DNA of 64,000 nt, taken from NCBI RefSeq assembly GCF_902506195.1, contig NZ_LR732819.1:25193-89192 (forward strand). Reading direction: 5' to 3'. The stretch is from Citricoccus sp. K5. GTDB lineage: Bacteria > Actinomycetota > Actinomycetes > Actinomycetales > Micrococcaceae. Shown here piece after piece: positions 7,362 through 14,950 of the stretch. Made by a program: the position numbers and the translations under genes. Positions within the stretch are counted from its first letter, which is position 1; the number at the start of each line of letters is the position of its first letter. The notes under the pieces were generated by a model. That model made no database searches, had not been told where the DNA came from, and worked only from the letters and a program-made list of their open reading frames with translations.

Positions 7362-7908
7362 GGGTGTCTTTGGGGGTTGCACCTACGGTGGGGGTCGCTC
7401 CGGGGTCCTGTGTGCCGTTCTCCGGGCTGTTCGCGGGGTCGCCTTGATCATTCCTCAAGGTTGATGTGTTCGGCTGTCCTGGGCCGGGTTTTGTGCGTCC
7501 TGCGTAGGGTTCCGGCTCTGGGTCGTGACGCTTGCCGAGTCGGTCTGCTGGTCGCTGTCCGAGTTTGATGTCGGAGATGCAGCACCGGCAGGTGTGGGCG
7601 GGTTCCCAGTCGTGCTCCTCGCACGGGGTCCGGGGCGCTGCGGCCCGGTCGGGTTTGGCGGCTGCGGGCCAGTGGGGTCCGGGGTACTGGATGACGGCCG
7701 GTGTGCGGTTGGCGGGGTTGCTGGCGGCCTGGATGGATGCGATGGCGACGGCTGCTGGGTCGGTGCTGGCGCGTGCTGCGTGGCCGATGCCGGTGGTGAG
7801 TCCGGTGGGGTGCCAGTCGGGGCGGATGGTCTGGTGGATGTAGAGGGCCAGGGCTTGGGCGGCGGTCTGTGGGATGCAGGGCTGCGGGGTGTTGGCGGGG
7901 GTGGTCAT
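7348..7908 (-). CDS. hypothetical Pro/Thr-rich protein with Cys/His motif
   Basis: A 186-residue protein: an Ala-rich helical N-terminal half, then C-E-E-H and CRCC (about 95-111), a likely zinc-binding knuckle, and a low-complexity Pro/Gly/Thr tail. It overlaps the nuclease gene by 14 bases. This gene type recurs beside replication genes in actinophages; the function is unknown. Confidence 0.6.
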   Translation of the reverse strand: MTTPANTPQPCIPQTAAQALALYIHQTIRPDWHPTGLTTGIGHAARASTDPAAVAIASIQAASNPANRTPAVIQYPGPHWPAAAKPDRAAAPRTPCEEHDWEPAHTCRCCISDIKLGQRPADRLGKRHDPEPEPYAGRTKPGPGQPNTSTLRNDQGDPANSPENGTQDPGATPTVGATPKDTHDHP

Positions 7909-8130
7909 CGGCGGTCGCTCCTCGCGTGCGTTGGGTAACGAATGATGATGATTTTTCGATCATCAATTTCTGGACCAGAGTCAAAGGCGAGATGGATGTG
8001 GGAGGTGAGTTAAAGACCTTGGTCTTGGTCTTGGTCTTGGTCTCGTGTTCCACTCGCGTTCTGTCTCCGTTCGGCATGTGTGCGGGGACCGCTCTCCTTC
8101 CGTGTGGAACGCATTCGGAACGCCGTTCTG
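7909..8130. other. gap with tandem hexamers behind the replication gene
   Basis: A 222-bp A+T-richer gap. It contains four perfect tandem copies of cttggt (8018-8041) and an imperfect inverted repeat (tgatgatg/gatcatca, about 7945-7970). On the minus strand all three frames stay open for roughly 90 bases past the stop at 8131. A GTG overlapping that stop opens a long frame, but it becomes Arg/Pro/His-rich antisense-type sequence. This looks like the slipped or eroded 3' end of the upstream gene. Confidence 0.45.
8018..8041. repeat. tandem hexamer cttggt x4
   Basis: Four exact head-to-tail copies of cttggt, with a partial fifth. Read on the minus strand they encode Thr-Lys, Pro-Arg or Asp-Gln dipeptide repeats depending on frame, like the low-complexity linkers of many phage replication proteins. 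Confidence 0.9.
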
Positions 8131-8487
8131 TCACCGTTCGTCCGGGTTGCGGTCACCGCTCTTCCCCTGCTTCGCGAGCCAGTTCGCTTTGCGTTCTGCG
8201 GCCTTGGCCTTGTCGCGTTCCACCTGTGTTCGGGTGCGCTGGTATTCGGCCCAGGAGAGGAACTGCCAGCCCTCCTCAGCCACTTCCCAGAGGTTGGCCT
8301 TGACCAGGCGTCCGGCCAGGGACTTGCCCTTGGGCCAGGAGTCCACGAACCAGGCGGGTACGTGGCCGTCGGTGAGGTAGTCGGTGCAGTATGTGCCGGC
8401 CACCGTCCAGAGTCCGATGGCTTCGAGTCCTGCGGACCGGACCTTGGGGTGTGAGTGCATTTTGTCGTCGGCGTTGAACCAAGCCAT
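8131..8487 (-). CDS. short replication-initiator-like protein
   Basis: A 118-residue protein. MAWFNADDKMHSHPKV, GLWTVAGTYC, LTDGHVP and an EEGWQFLSWAEYQ strand match the N-terminal winged-helix part of DnaD/replisome-organiser-like proteins of actinophages, which usually continue for another 100 or more residues. Here the frame stops soon after the basic linker (AKAAERKANWLAKQ), so it may be truncated. The ATG at 8487 has GAGG six bases upstream. No helicase, primase or polymerase was recognised, so replication probably relies on the host. Confidence 0.65.
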   Translation of the reverse strand: MAWFNADDKMHSHPKVRSAGLEAIGLWTVAGTYCTDYLTDGHVPAWFVDSWPKGKSLAGRLVKANLWEVAEEGWQFLSWAEYQRTRTQVERDKAKAAERKANWLAKQGKSGDRNPDER

Positions 8488-8528
8488 GATTATCCTCGTC
8501 ATATTCGTCAGAATCTTTAAGGGGAAAA

Positions 8529-8831
8529 GTGAACGATCTGGTTACTGCGGGGGCATTCATCGGAGGAATATGGGTTTTGTCCCTGATCGGGTTGAAAGCG
8601 ATTCGCGACTCGAAATACGCCAGTGTTGCAACTCAGGATTCGGCAGCAGTGGCCATAGTCGCGATGAGCATCATTGGAGCCGGCAGCGGAGCGTACTTGC
8701 TTGCCGAAGAACAACTCAGCGAGGGCCAGGGATGGGTTGGGATCGTCGCTTTCTTGATTCCGTTTGTGGCCATGGGCGTGGTTTACCTTTGCAAGGACAA
8801 GTCCCGAGTCGTTCCGCCTGCTACGGAGTAG
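8529..8831 (+). CDS. three-helix membrane protein (plus-strand moron)
   Basis: A 100-residue protein with hydrophobic helices at about 3-24, 38-59 and 68-88. The start is GTG at 8529 behind an A/G-rich ribosome-binding stretch (aaggggaaaa). It runs against the surrounding operon and is A+T richer. No family was recognised; a membrane role in the lysogen is inferred. The 14-mer ggggacggcaaacg follows its stop codon. Confidence 0.65.
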   Translation: MNDLVTAGAFIGGIWVLSLIGLKAIRDSKYASVATQDSAAVAIVAMSIIGAGSGAYLLAEEQLSEGQGWVGIVAFLIPFVAMGVVYLCKDKSRVVPPATE

Positions 8832-8853
8832 CGGGGACGGCAAACGCTTTAGT

Positions 8854-9069
8854 TCATGCGGCAGGTACCCAAGCGGGCCTCCTGTCGATTCGTCGTGTCC
8901 AGTGCCAGCCACCGTGGGGGCATTCGTAGAACCTCACGTGGTGGTGGGAGTGCTTGTAGGTTTCGATGTCACGGCGCAGGCGCCGGGCGTCGGCCTTCGT
9001 GGGGGAGTACGCCTTGCCGCAGAGACAGGTGACGACGTGCGGGGGGAGTGTGGTCGGCTGGTGCCTCAC
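8854..9069 (-). CDS. small zinc-finger protein
   Basis: A 71-residue protein with CLC (15-17), a basic helix (ADARRLRRDIE) and YECPHGGWHWT (48-58), giving a C-C/C-H zinc-finger layout often seen in small actinophage proteins. The start is GTG at 9069, overlapping the stop of the gene upstream (GTGA). The role is unknown. Confidence 0.6.
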   Translation of the reverse strand: MRHQPTTLPPHVVTCLCGKAYSPTKADARRLRRDIETYKHSHHHVRFYECPHGGWHWTRRIDRRPAWVPAA

Positions 9070-9443
9070 AGCAGGACTCCCTGCCCGGTTTCCCATGACC
9101 CGTCGGGTGCGTAGTCGGACTCGTCGAGGTCCCAGGTGCGCCACTCGTTGGAGTGATCCCATTCGGTGACGGTGTCGTGTCCGCAGGCTCGGCAGCGCAT
9201 GGCGTAGAGCTTCCTCGGGGTGAGGGAGTGGCCCTTGATGACGCCGCGGGCCGCGTCGTGCCCGTGGAGCCCGCCGCACTTCTGGCAGGCCCATTCCTCG
9301 GGTGGTGCGTGGTGCACGAACGTGGTCAGGTCGCTGGACCATTCGCCCCAGGTGACCGGTTTGCCGTCCCACTTCGCCGGCAGTGGGCGCACCTGCACCT
9401 CGGGAAGGTCAGGGACCACTCGGAGGTGGGCGCGGGACCTCAT
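9066..9443 (-). CDS. zinc-ribbon protein
   Basis: A 125-residue protein with two CxxC pairs (ACQKCGG; RCRACGHD) about 30 residues apart, a classical zinc ribbon, and an acidic C-terminus. The start is taken at the ATG at 9443; a GTG at 9452 is possible. It heads the leftward unit after the divergent gap 9444-9514. The function is unknown. Confidence 0.6.
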   Translation of the reverse strand: MRSRAHLRVVPDLPEVQVRPLPAKWDGKPVTWGEWSSDLTTFVHHAPPEEWACQKCGGLHGHDAARGVIKGHSLTPRKLYAMRCRACGHDTVTEWDHSNEWRTWDLDESDYAPDGSWETGQGVLL

Positions 9444-9514
9444 GAGACGCACCCGACCGGTTGTGCAGAACCTCCGGCAGAATGGTCAAAGCGACGGAAC
9501 AACCAGGAGGAACA

Positions 9515-10195
9515 ATGGCGGCTTGGAAATGCGGATGGTGCGGGGAGAAAGCGTCGATGCAACCAGCAGGATCTGGACACGCAGTTTCGAAGGTCGCTCC
9601 TGCGGAATACCGAATCGAAAGAATGCACTCCGCGGTGCTTTACGCGCCGATGAAGTGTTCCAACTGCAGCGGCCTGTCGGTCGCTCGGACGGACACGCAC
9701 ATCGAATCCCACCTGCATGAAGCTTCGCTGGCTGATCCAGTTGAGTTTTGGCGCTTCAGAGATCCGGACACTTGGGAGCCGAAGTGGGTCGAAGGCCAAG
9801 CCTTTCCGGACGTGCCCGACCACATTGGTCGAGCAGCTTCGGAAGCTCACAAATCCAACAGCATCGAAAACTTCATGTCCGCGATACTGATGGCGCGAAC
9901 GGTGATCGAAGCCTCGGCCAAAGAGAAGGGCATCACTTCCGGCCGCTTGGTTCAGAAGATCGATGCGATGCGGGCGGCTGATTTGATCCGTGAGGACACG
10001 AAGGATGCTGCCCATGAAATCCGTGAGTTCGGGAACGATATGGCTCACGGAGACATTGCTGTCCAGGTGAATGCTGAAGACGCGGCCGAGATCCTTGCTC
10101 TGATGGACGAGATTCTGCAAGAGGTTTTCCAAGGACCAGCGAGAACGGCCAGGGTTCGACAACGTCGCGTGGAGAGGGAGAACCAGACTCCCTGA
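9515..10195 (+). CDS. zinc-ribbon / DUF4145 protein (plus-strand moron)
   Basis: A 226-residue protein. An N-terminal zinc ribbon is formed by C6/C9 and C48/C51. The C-terminal helical domain (about 100-205, with FPDVPDHIGRAASEA, ARTVIEASAKEKG, and EIREFGNDMAHGD) matches the DUF4145 pattern, a domain known from restriction and other defence loci and from stand-alone proteins. The ATG at 9515 follows AGGAGG. It is transcribed against the operon and A+T richer, so it is probably expressed from the prophage. An anti-phage or RNA/DNA-sensing role is inference. Confidence 0.75.
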   Translation: MAAWKCGWCGEKASMQPAGSGHAVSKVAPAEYRIERMHSAVLYAPMKCSNCSGLSVARTDTHIESHLHEASLADPVEFWRFRDPDTWEPKWVEGQAFPDVPDHIGRAASEAHKSNSIENFMSAILMARTVIEASAKEKGITSGRLVQKIDAMRAADLIREDTKDAAHEIREFGNDMAHGDIAVQVNAEDAAEILALMDEILQEVFQGPARTARVRQRRVERENQTP

Positions 10196-10206
10196 GGCGT
10201 ATTCGA

Positions 10207-10365
10207 TCATGACTTCTCCTTGTCGTGGTCAGCACAGGGCAGTGGTCGCCAGCAGGGGCCCGTGTATCCGGGGTGGCCGATCGCGGGGATCGGGGCCATG
10301 TCCACGTGCGCGAGGCATTGGCCGGTGGCGCCGATGGGCCCCTGTAGGGCGCGTGGCGTTTTCAT
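10207..10365 (-). CDS. 52-residue Cys/His peptide
   Basis: A short protein with C17, H20, H35, C42 and CADHD near the end, possibly metal-binding. The ATG at 10365 has GAGG ten bases upstream. It lies between two plus-strand morons and could be an original phage gene they were inserted around. The function is unknown. Confidence 0.45.
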   Translation of the reverse strand: MKTPRALQGPIGATGQCLAHVDMAPIPAIGHPGYTGPCWRPLPCADHDKEKS

Positions 10366-10482
10366 GGAATGGGTACCTCTATCGGGCTGCGGTGGTTGTC
10401 GGGCTTGCGTGGGAATGGGATCGTGATTCGGCATAGGCCCCGTCAGAGTGATGGGGTGTCGAGAACGACTCTTGGAGGGGTT

Positions 10483-10752
10483 ATGAAGACGATCGCGAAG
10501 CGCATTGCGGGGGCTGCCTTGGCTGTAGGCATGATCGGCGGTGCAGGCATTGTGGGGGCTGCACCGGCACAGGCGGATGTGATCGACAGGTTCTATACGT
10601 CCAAGACGACGTGCCTGATCCACTTCGCGGATCTTCGGTCGAGCCTCGATATGCAGGGCGTCTCGTACACGATTCTGAGGAACTGTGATTACGTGGTGGA
10701 CACGTCAGGGCCCACGCCGATCTATGGGTACGAGTGGAAGATTCGCCGCTAA
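10483..10752 (+). CDS. small secreted protein (plus-strand moron)
   Basis: An 89-residue precursor with a clear Sec signal peptide: basic start MKTIAKR, hydrophobic core, and likely cleavage after APAQA (about residue 31). The mature part of about 58 residues has two cysteines (TTC and RNC) able to form one disulfide, and ends in basic residues. The ATG at 10483 follows GGAGGGG. It is the only short, clearly exported product in the repeated half and a candidate lysogenic-conversion factor. No family was recognised. Confidence 0.75.
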   Translation: MKTIAKRIAGAALAVGMIGGAGIVGAAPAQADVIDRFYTSKTTCLIHFADLRSSLDMQGVSYTILRNCDYVVDTSGPTPIYGYEWKIRR

Positions 10753-10806
10753 CCAGTCGTGTTCCGTGACGGACGCTGATGACCGTCGTTCTGGCCGCTG
10801 TGCCGC

Positions 10807-10887
10807 TCACGCTGCTACCCCGAGTGAGTCGGCGCCGATGGTGATGAGGTCGCGTGCTGCTGGTGGGGTGACGGCGTTGCCGGTCAT
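10807..10887 (-). pseudogene. C-terminal remnant of a C5-cytosine methyltransferase
   Basis: A 26-residue frame beginning MTGNAVTPPAARDLI. GNAVTPP...A..L is the hallmark motif X at the C-terminus of DNA cytosine-C5 methyltransferases. Nothing upstream encodes the rest of such an enzyme: the neighbouring frame (10884..11183) ends with a stop that overlaps this ATG. It therefore looks like the stub left after a deletion, although it could still be translated by coupling. Confidence 0.5.
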
Positions 10888-11183
10888 GGCTTCCATTCGG
10901 GGTCTCCTTCGATCTGCCACGTGTCCTGTGGTGGCGGGCTCCATTGGCCGGGGATGTGGGCGCAGGTCTTGCAGATGGACCAGCAGAGCGCTCCGGGGGC
11001 GGTGCTGACGCGGCCGTTCCAGGTGGCGAGCATCGCCCCCGTGTGGGGGCCGGTCTGCGCTCCGCACCATCCGCACCGGTAGCCGAACGTGCCTGCGTAG
11101 TAGTAGGCCGTGAACGTCTTGACCGGGGGTGCGTCTTCCAGCAGGTCGAACAAGTCCTCCTGCCCGTCGATGTCGTCGCTCAT
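10884..11183 (-). CDS. zinc-binding hypothetical protein
   Basis: A 99-residue protein: acidic N-terminus (SDDIDGQEDLFDLLED), then CGWCG (38-42) and CWSICKTCAH (67-76), two pairs fit for zinc. It is coupled by ATGA to the coiled-coil gene upstream. The function is unknown. Confidence 0.65.
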   Translation of the reverse strand: MSDDIDGQEDLFDLLEDAPPVKTFTAYYYAGTFGYRCGWCGAQTGPHTGAMLATWNGRVSTAPGALCWSICKTCAHIPGQWSPPPQDTWQIEGDPEWKP

Positions 11184-11587
11184 GCAGCCGCCCTGCCCTG
11201 CTGGTGGTATTGGTCGACTTCGGCGGCTGCGGCTGCCAGGCGTTCCCGGCCGAGGCGTTCGTCTGCTGGCCGGCGGGGCATGCCGTCGGGTTCGTACATG
11301 TGCTTGAGGCGTTGAATCTCGCGGACGTGGACAGCGGCCTCGGCTTCGAGGGTGCGGACCCGCTCGGTGGCCTTGTTGACTTCTTCAGCAGCCACCTGCT
11401 GGGCCTTCTCTGTGGCCGTCCGCGCCCTCTTCTCGTAGTAGTCGGCGCGTCGTTGAGCCTGGGCAATCTGGGCGTCTTGGCGTCCGGCTCGCGCTTCGGC
11501 GACCTCTGCGCGTTGCCTCCATGCCATGAGCTCGTGAGCCACCCGGGTGTGCGCGTGGACCTCGGGCCGGTGCTGGTATCCGCTCAT
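11180..11587 (-). CDS. coiled-coil protein
   Basis: A 135-residue, almost wholly helical protein rich in Ala, Glu, Arg and Gln (about 20-95), with heptad-like spacing that suggests a dimeric coiled coil. No catalytic motif is visible. It is part of the ATGA-linked run from 12032 to 10807. Confidence 0.6.
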   Translation of the reverse strand: MSGYQHRPEVHAHTRVAHELMAWRQRAEVAEARAGRQDAQIAQAQRRADYYEKRARTATEKAQQVAAEEVNKATERVRTLEAEAAVHVREIQRLKHMYEPDGMPRRPADERLGRERLAAAAAEVDQYHQQGRAAA

Positions 11588-11757
11588 GCTCGCCTCACCC
11601 CGGTCAGTGACCCGGCCTCAGCGAGCAGGGCGCGGAGGGCCGGAGCTGTGCCGCTCGGCGGCTTCTGCTTGGATTCCATGTGGCAAGGGCACGCCCATTT
11701 GCGCACGCAGGTTCCAGGGATGGCTCGGCACTTCATGCAGCAGCGATCGCCTTTCAT
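11584..11757 (-). CDS. 57-residue zinc-knuckle protein
   Basis: A short protein with CCMKC (6-10), C17 and ACPCH (22-26), a dense cysteine cluster typical of metal binding, then a helical Ala/Leu tail. The ATG at 11757 and the stop at 11584 overlap both neighbours by ATGA, which supports it as a real gene. Confidence 0.6.
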   Translation of the reverse strand: MKGDRCCMKCRAIPGTCVRKWACPCHMESKQKPPSGTAPALRALLAEAGSLTGVRRA

Positions 11758-12032
11758 GCCACCTTCTCCTCGAAGTCAGCGGCGCAGAACGCTTCGAGCT
11801 TGTCGGGCCGGAACCCGTGCCAGTGCTCGTCCGGGACTCCGTCGCGGGACACGATGGTCACCGGGACACCCTTGTAGCCGAGGGCCTTGATGGCGGCGAT
11901 GTCCCGTTCGGCCGAGGCCAGGGGAAGGTCAACCTGTTTGACCTCGTAGGGGGTGCCGGCTTTGGTGAGCCACCGCTTCGTGGCGGTGCACTGCTGGCAG
12001 TTGGTCTTGGAGTAGACGGTGATGGTGCGCAT
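11754..12032 (-). CDS. nrdH: NrdH-like glutaredoxin
   Basis: A 92-residue thioredoxin-fold protein with the redox motif C12-QQ-C15 and the cis-Pro loop GVPV (about 55-58), followed by WHGFRPDKL, the NrdH signature region. NrdH proteins pass electrons to class Ib ribonucleotide reductase, so the phage may boost dNTP supply through the host enzyme. No phage reductase gene is present. It precedes the gap 12033-12119. Confidence 0.88.
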   Translation of the reverse strand: MRTITVYSKTNCQQCTATKRWLTKAGTPYEVKQVDLPLASAERDIAAIKALGYKGVPVTIVSRDGVPDEHWHGFRPDKLEAFCAADFEEKVA

Positions 12033-12119
12033 GGCGCGGTCCTCTCATCGGTGTTGGGGGAGTGCGTGCCCGGCCTGTTGCATTCCGGGGGGCCGCTGGA
12101 TCGGCTCACGCTGGTGTGG

Positions 12120-12596
12120 CTAGAACGGGGGTTCTTGGTCGGCCGCTGGGGTGTTCCAGCTGCCGCCGGTGGACCCGCCCCACGCGCCGGCGTCCGATGC
12201 CGGGGCGCTCCCGCCGAAACCGCTGCTCGAACGGCTGGCCTTCTCGACACGGGCCGTGGACCACCGGAGGTCCGGGCCCATGGCCTCGATGCGAGCCTCG
12301 GTGACCGTCCTCTTCTCGCCCTCACGCGTCTCGTAGGAGCGGGCCTCGAGCTCGGCCAGTGCGATGACGGCCGACCCCTTCACCAGTGAGGCTGCGATGT
12401 TCTCGCCGAGGTCCTTCCATGCGGTGCACCGCCAGAAGATGGCTTCGCCGTCCTTCCACTCATTCGACTGCTTGTCGAACTTCCGGGGGTTCGCCGCGAT
12501 TGTGAAGTTGGCGACTGCCGCGCCGGACGGAGTGAACCTCAGTTCCGGATCGGCGGTGAGTCGACCGCGGATGGTGATCATCTGTTCGCTGCTCAT
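12120..12596 (-). CDS. ssb: single-stranded DNA-binding protein
   Basis: A 158-residue SSB: OB-fold over residues 4-112 (ITIRGRLTADPELRFTPSG, then IFWRCTAWKDLGENIA), a Gly/Ser-rich linker and the acidic partner-binding tip DQEPPF. The ATG at 12596 overlaps the recT stop, so it is made together with the recombinase and coats the single strands produced by the YqaJ exonuclease. Confidence 0.95.
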   Translation of the reverse strand: MSSEQMITIRGRLTADPELRFTPSGAAVANFTIAANPRKFDKQSNEWKDGEAIFWRCTAWKDLGENIAASLVKGSAVIALAELEARSYETREGEKRTVTEARIEAMGPDLRWSTARVEKASRSSSGFGGSAPASDAGAWGGSTGGSWNTPAADQEPPF

Positions 12597-13573
12597 GCCG
12601 CGTCCGCCTCGTCCACGATTTCGGCTTCCACTGCGTCGTCCTGGCCAACGGTGGGGTCGAGTTTGGAGAGCACGCCGTGCGCTTCGGCTGCGGTCATTTC
12701 CCCGCCGCGGGTGATCCGGCGGCCGAGCATGTCGGACACGGCGGCTAGCTTGTCGTCGGGGGTGGTGACGTCGAGCCCGTCGAGTGCCTTGCTGATGTGG
12801 TTCCACAGGTCGCGGTCGCACATCGGCTCCGAGGGCTCGTCGGCTGGGGCCTCTGGTTCGGCAGCCTGGGCAGGGGAGGGCGCGGAGGGCGCCTTGCCCT
12901 GGGACTGTGCACGCTGGCGGGCCTGAGCGATCCGAGAGCCGCCACCCTGGGATGCCGGGGCGTCAGGGCGAGCAGGGCCGGACGGACCCTGGTAGTCGGC
13001 CTGCTGCATCTCGTCGGAGGTGTACAGGCCGGACAGATCCTGCGGGAACGCCTTGCGCAGGGCCAGAGCCTCGGCGCACTTGGCGAGCATCAGGGCGCCC
13101 TTGGTAGCCCACATCTGCATGAGGCCGCCATCTCGCTTGCGTCCGGCGTATTCATCGAAAAGGGCCACAGCCGGGAACCGCTCACCGTTGCGGACCACGG
13201 TCACCTTGGCAGCGGCGGGCTGATCCTTGGACAGCCACACATCCGTCCACTGACCGTCCGGCCCGCACCACAGAGTGTCCTCGTACCCGAACGTCTCACG
13301 GGAGTTGTTCACCGCACGGCGGGCGATCAGGCGGAACCCGTCGATGCCGGTCTGGATGGTCTGCTTGCCCTGCCGTTCGATCATGTAGATCTGACGGGCG
13401 AAGGGGTCAAGCCCTGTTCGGACTGCCTGGTGGAAGAACACGGCGAGGTCGCCACGATTGGCCCGGTCCATGCCGAGCTGCGCCAGGGTGGCTACCTGCG
13501 CTTCGTTGAACTCGGTCTGCCCGGGGTGGATGGTCAGGGCGGTATCGCCTCGGGTTGCTACTGCGTTGCTCAT
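12593..13573 (-). CDS. recT: Bet/RecT-family annealing recombinase
   Basis: A 326-residue protein with the Bet/RecT core at about 20-210 (AVRTGLDPFARQIYMIERQG, then FRLIARR and MWATKGALMLAKCAEALALR). It anneals complementary single strands during phage recombination. A Pro/Ala-rich linker and an acidic C-terminus follow. The ATG at 13573 has GGAAGG upstream. With ssb and the YqaJ exonuclease it forms a complete Red-type module, interrupted only by the HNH gene. Confidence 0.93.
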   Translation of the reverse strand: MSNAVATRGDTALTIHPGQTEFNEAQVATLAQLGMDRANRGDLAVFFHQAVRTGLDPFARQIYMIERQGKQTIQTGIDGFRLIARRAVNNSRETFGYEDTLWCGPDGQWTDVWLSKDQPAAAKVTVVRNGERFPAVALFDEYAGRKRDGGLMQMWATKGALMLAKCAEALALRKAFPQDLSGLYTSDEMQQADYQGPSGPARPDAPASQGGGSRIAQARQRAQSQGKAPSAPSPAQAAEPEAPADEPSEPMCDRDLWNHISKALDGLDVTTPDDKLAAVSDMLGRRITRGGEMTAAEAHGVLSKLDPTVGQDDAVEAEIVDEADAA

Positions 13574-14001
13574 GCTGATGCCTTCCGTTTCTGATGTCGC
13601 TTGCGGTCGTATTCGCTCTTGCAGGTCCTGCACTGGGGCCGGCGGACGCCGGGAGCGGTCTTGGGTGGGAGTTCGTGCCCTCGCGGGCAATGGGTGTGGT
13701 TCTCGAAGGCGCGGCGGTTGTTCTCCGCCTGCGTGACTGGCTCAAGGTGGTCCGGGTTGACGCACCTTCTCGACGCGCACCCCTTGTTCCTGACGTGGTC
13801 GATGTGGAGGCCCTCCGGAATAGGTCCGACGAGGAGTTCGTAGGCAAGCCGGTGGACTCTCAGGAGGCGCCCTTCACGGCCACCGGTGCTGATGACGCCA
13901 TAGCCGTTGTCGTTGACTGGCCCGGTCCAGATCCAGCAGGTGCCGGTCTTGTCCACGCGCTCCCAGAGGCGTTCGCCAATGGGGCGCCGGGTGATCGTCA
14001 T
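13570..14001 (-). CDS. HNH endonuclease
   Basis: A 143-residue protein of the HNH_3 type. The N-terminal segment (WIWTGPVNDNGYGVIS, VHRLAYELLVG) is followed by the active site HIDHV (66-70) and CVNPDHLEPVTQAEN (80-94). A C-terminal zinc knuckle (CPRGHEL, CRTCKSEY) and basic tail follow. It sits between the exonuclease and recombinase genes, a typical home for a mobile homing endonuclease, and overlaps the recT start by ATGA. Confidence 0.92.
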   Translation of the reverse strand: MTITRRPIGERLWERVDKTGTCWIWTGPVNDNGYGVISTGGREGRLLRVHRLAYELLVGPIPEGLHIDHVRNKGCASRRCVNPDHLEPVTQAENNRRAFENHTHCPRGHELPPKTAPGVRRPQCRTCKSEYDRKRHQKRKASA

Positions 14002-14018
14002 GATGGGTGGTCCTTCGT

Positions 14019-14936
14019 TCAGGCCGCGATGGTCGCGGGGGTGTACTTGGCTGGGGTGAGGTAGGGAGTGCCGCCGTTCTTGGCGGAGCGGGTGCCGGCC
14101 TTGCGGCCGTCTTCGGTCACGATGGCCCGGGCGTTGCCGGCGGAGCCGAGGATCCGGGACTTGCACCGCTTGGTCTCCGCGACGGCGGTCTTCTCGGCGT
14201 CGATTGCTGCCCAGAGCTCGAGGGCCCACCACTCCGGGATGACGGCTTCGGCTTCCGGGTCGATGTCCGGGTGCATGCGGCGCACCGCGGCGAGGGTGGC
14301 GTCCGACCCGTCCCAGTCGGGGGCGATGTCCTTGGCCACGTGGTGTTCCCACACGGCGACCATCGCGAGGATGTCGTCCATGTCGGCGGCCACGTCCTCC
14401 CAGTGGATGACGTAGAGACGGAACTCCATGTTCACGAGGGCGGCCACGTAGACGGTGCGGGCGCCGGTGATCCACATCTGCCACGCCACCTGGGCCATGT
14501 AGTCCGCCGGGACGTCGCAGGTGCCGGCCTTGCCCCACTCGTCGCCGTTGTAGGCGGTCTTGACCTCACCGAGCGCCCAGGGGGTGCGACGGCGGCCCTC
14601 GTAGATCAGGGCGTCAGGGGTGGCGATGTGGGCGGGGTTGTCCGGGTGGACGAAGGTGGCGCCCTCGGTGACTCGGTTGCCGGGCAGCTGGTCGGCGAGC
14701 CACTGACGGATGGCCGGCTCGAGGTAGGTGCCGCGCTCGGTGGCCTTGTTGCCTTCCTCGTTCTCGAGGCGGCCGGTGGCTCGGGCCCACAAGCTGTAGG
14801 CGGAGTCCCACTTGCTGATGCCGAGGATCGCGGGGACCTTCGATGCGGACACGGTGCGCGCCCATTCATCAGAGCCGGGGGTGAGGGGTTCGGTCTGCGT
14901 GGCAAGGAACGTGGTGTGTTCGTATTTGGTGCTCAT
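14019..14936 (-). CDS. YqaJ-type viral recombinase exonuclease
   Basis: A 305-residue exonuclease. SASKVPAILGISKW (30-43) and RGTYLEPAIRQWL (68-80, Glu73) lead to the PD-(D/E)XK core: ATPDALI (Asp108) and GEVKTAY (Glu124, Lys126). It resects duplex ends 5' to 3' to give the strands used by RecT. The ATG at 14936 is chosen because the upstream extension is Pro/Arg/Thr-rich shadow. Confidence 0.92.
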   Translation of the reverse strand: MSTKYEHTTFLATQTEPLTPGSDEWARTVSASKVPAILGISKWDSAYSLWARATGRLENEEGNKATERGTYLEPAIRQWLADQLPGNRVTEGATFVHPDNPAHIATPDALIYEGRRRTPWALGEVKTAYNGDEWGKAGTCDVPADYMAQVAWQMWITGARTVYVAALVNMEFRLYVIHWEDVAADMDDILAMVAVWEHHVAKDIAPDWDGSDATLAAVRRMHPDIDPEAEAVIPEWWALELWAAIDAEKTAVAETKRCKSRILGSAGNARAIVTEDGRKAGTRSAKNGGTPYLTPAKYTPATIAA

Positions 14937-14950
14937 GATGGGTGTCGCTT

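Noticed and set aside
8018..8041. Tandem repeats as a CRISPR-like array
   Set aside because: Six-base units without spacers; a simple tandem repeat.
7448..8134. 228-residue minus-strand frame overlapping the 7348..7908 gene
   Set aside because: Only its first 60 or so residues lie in free DNA; the rest is Arg/Pro/His-rich in the wrong frame of another gene. Kept only as evidence for an eroded 3' end.
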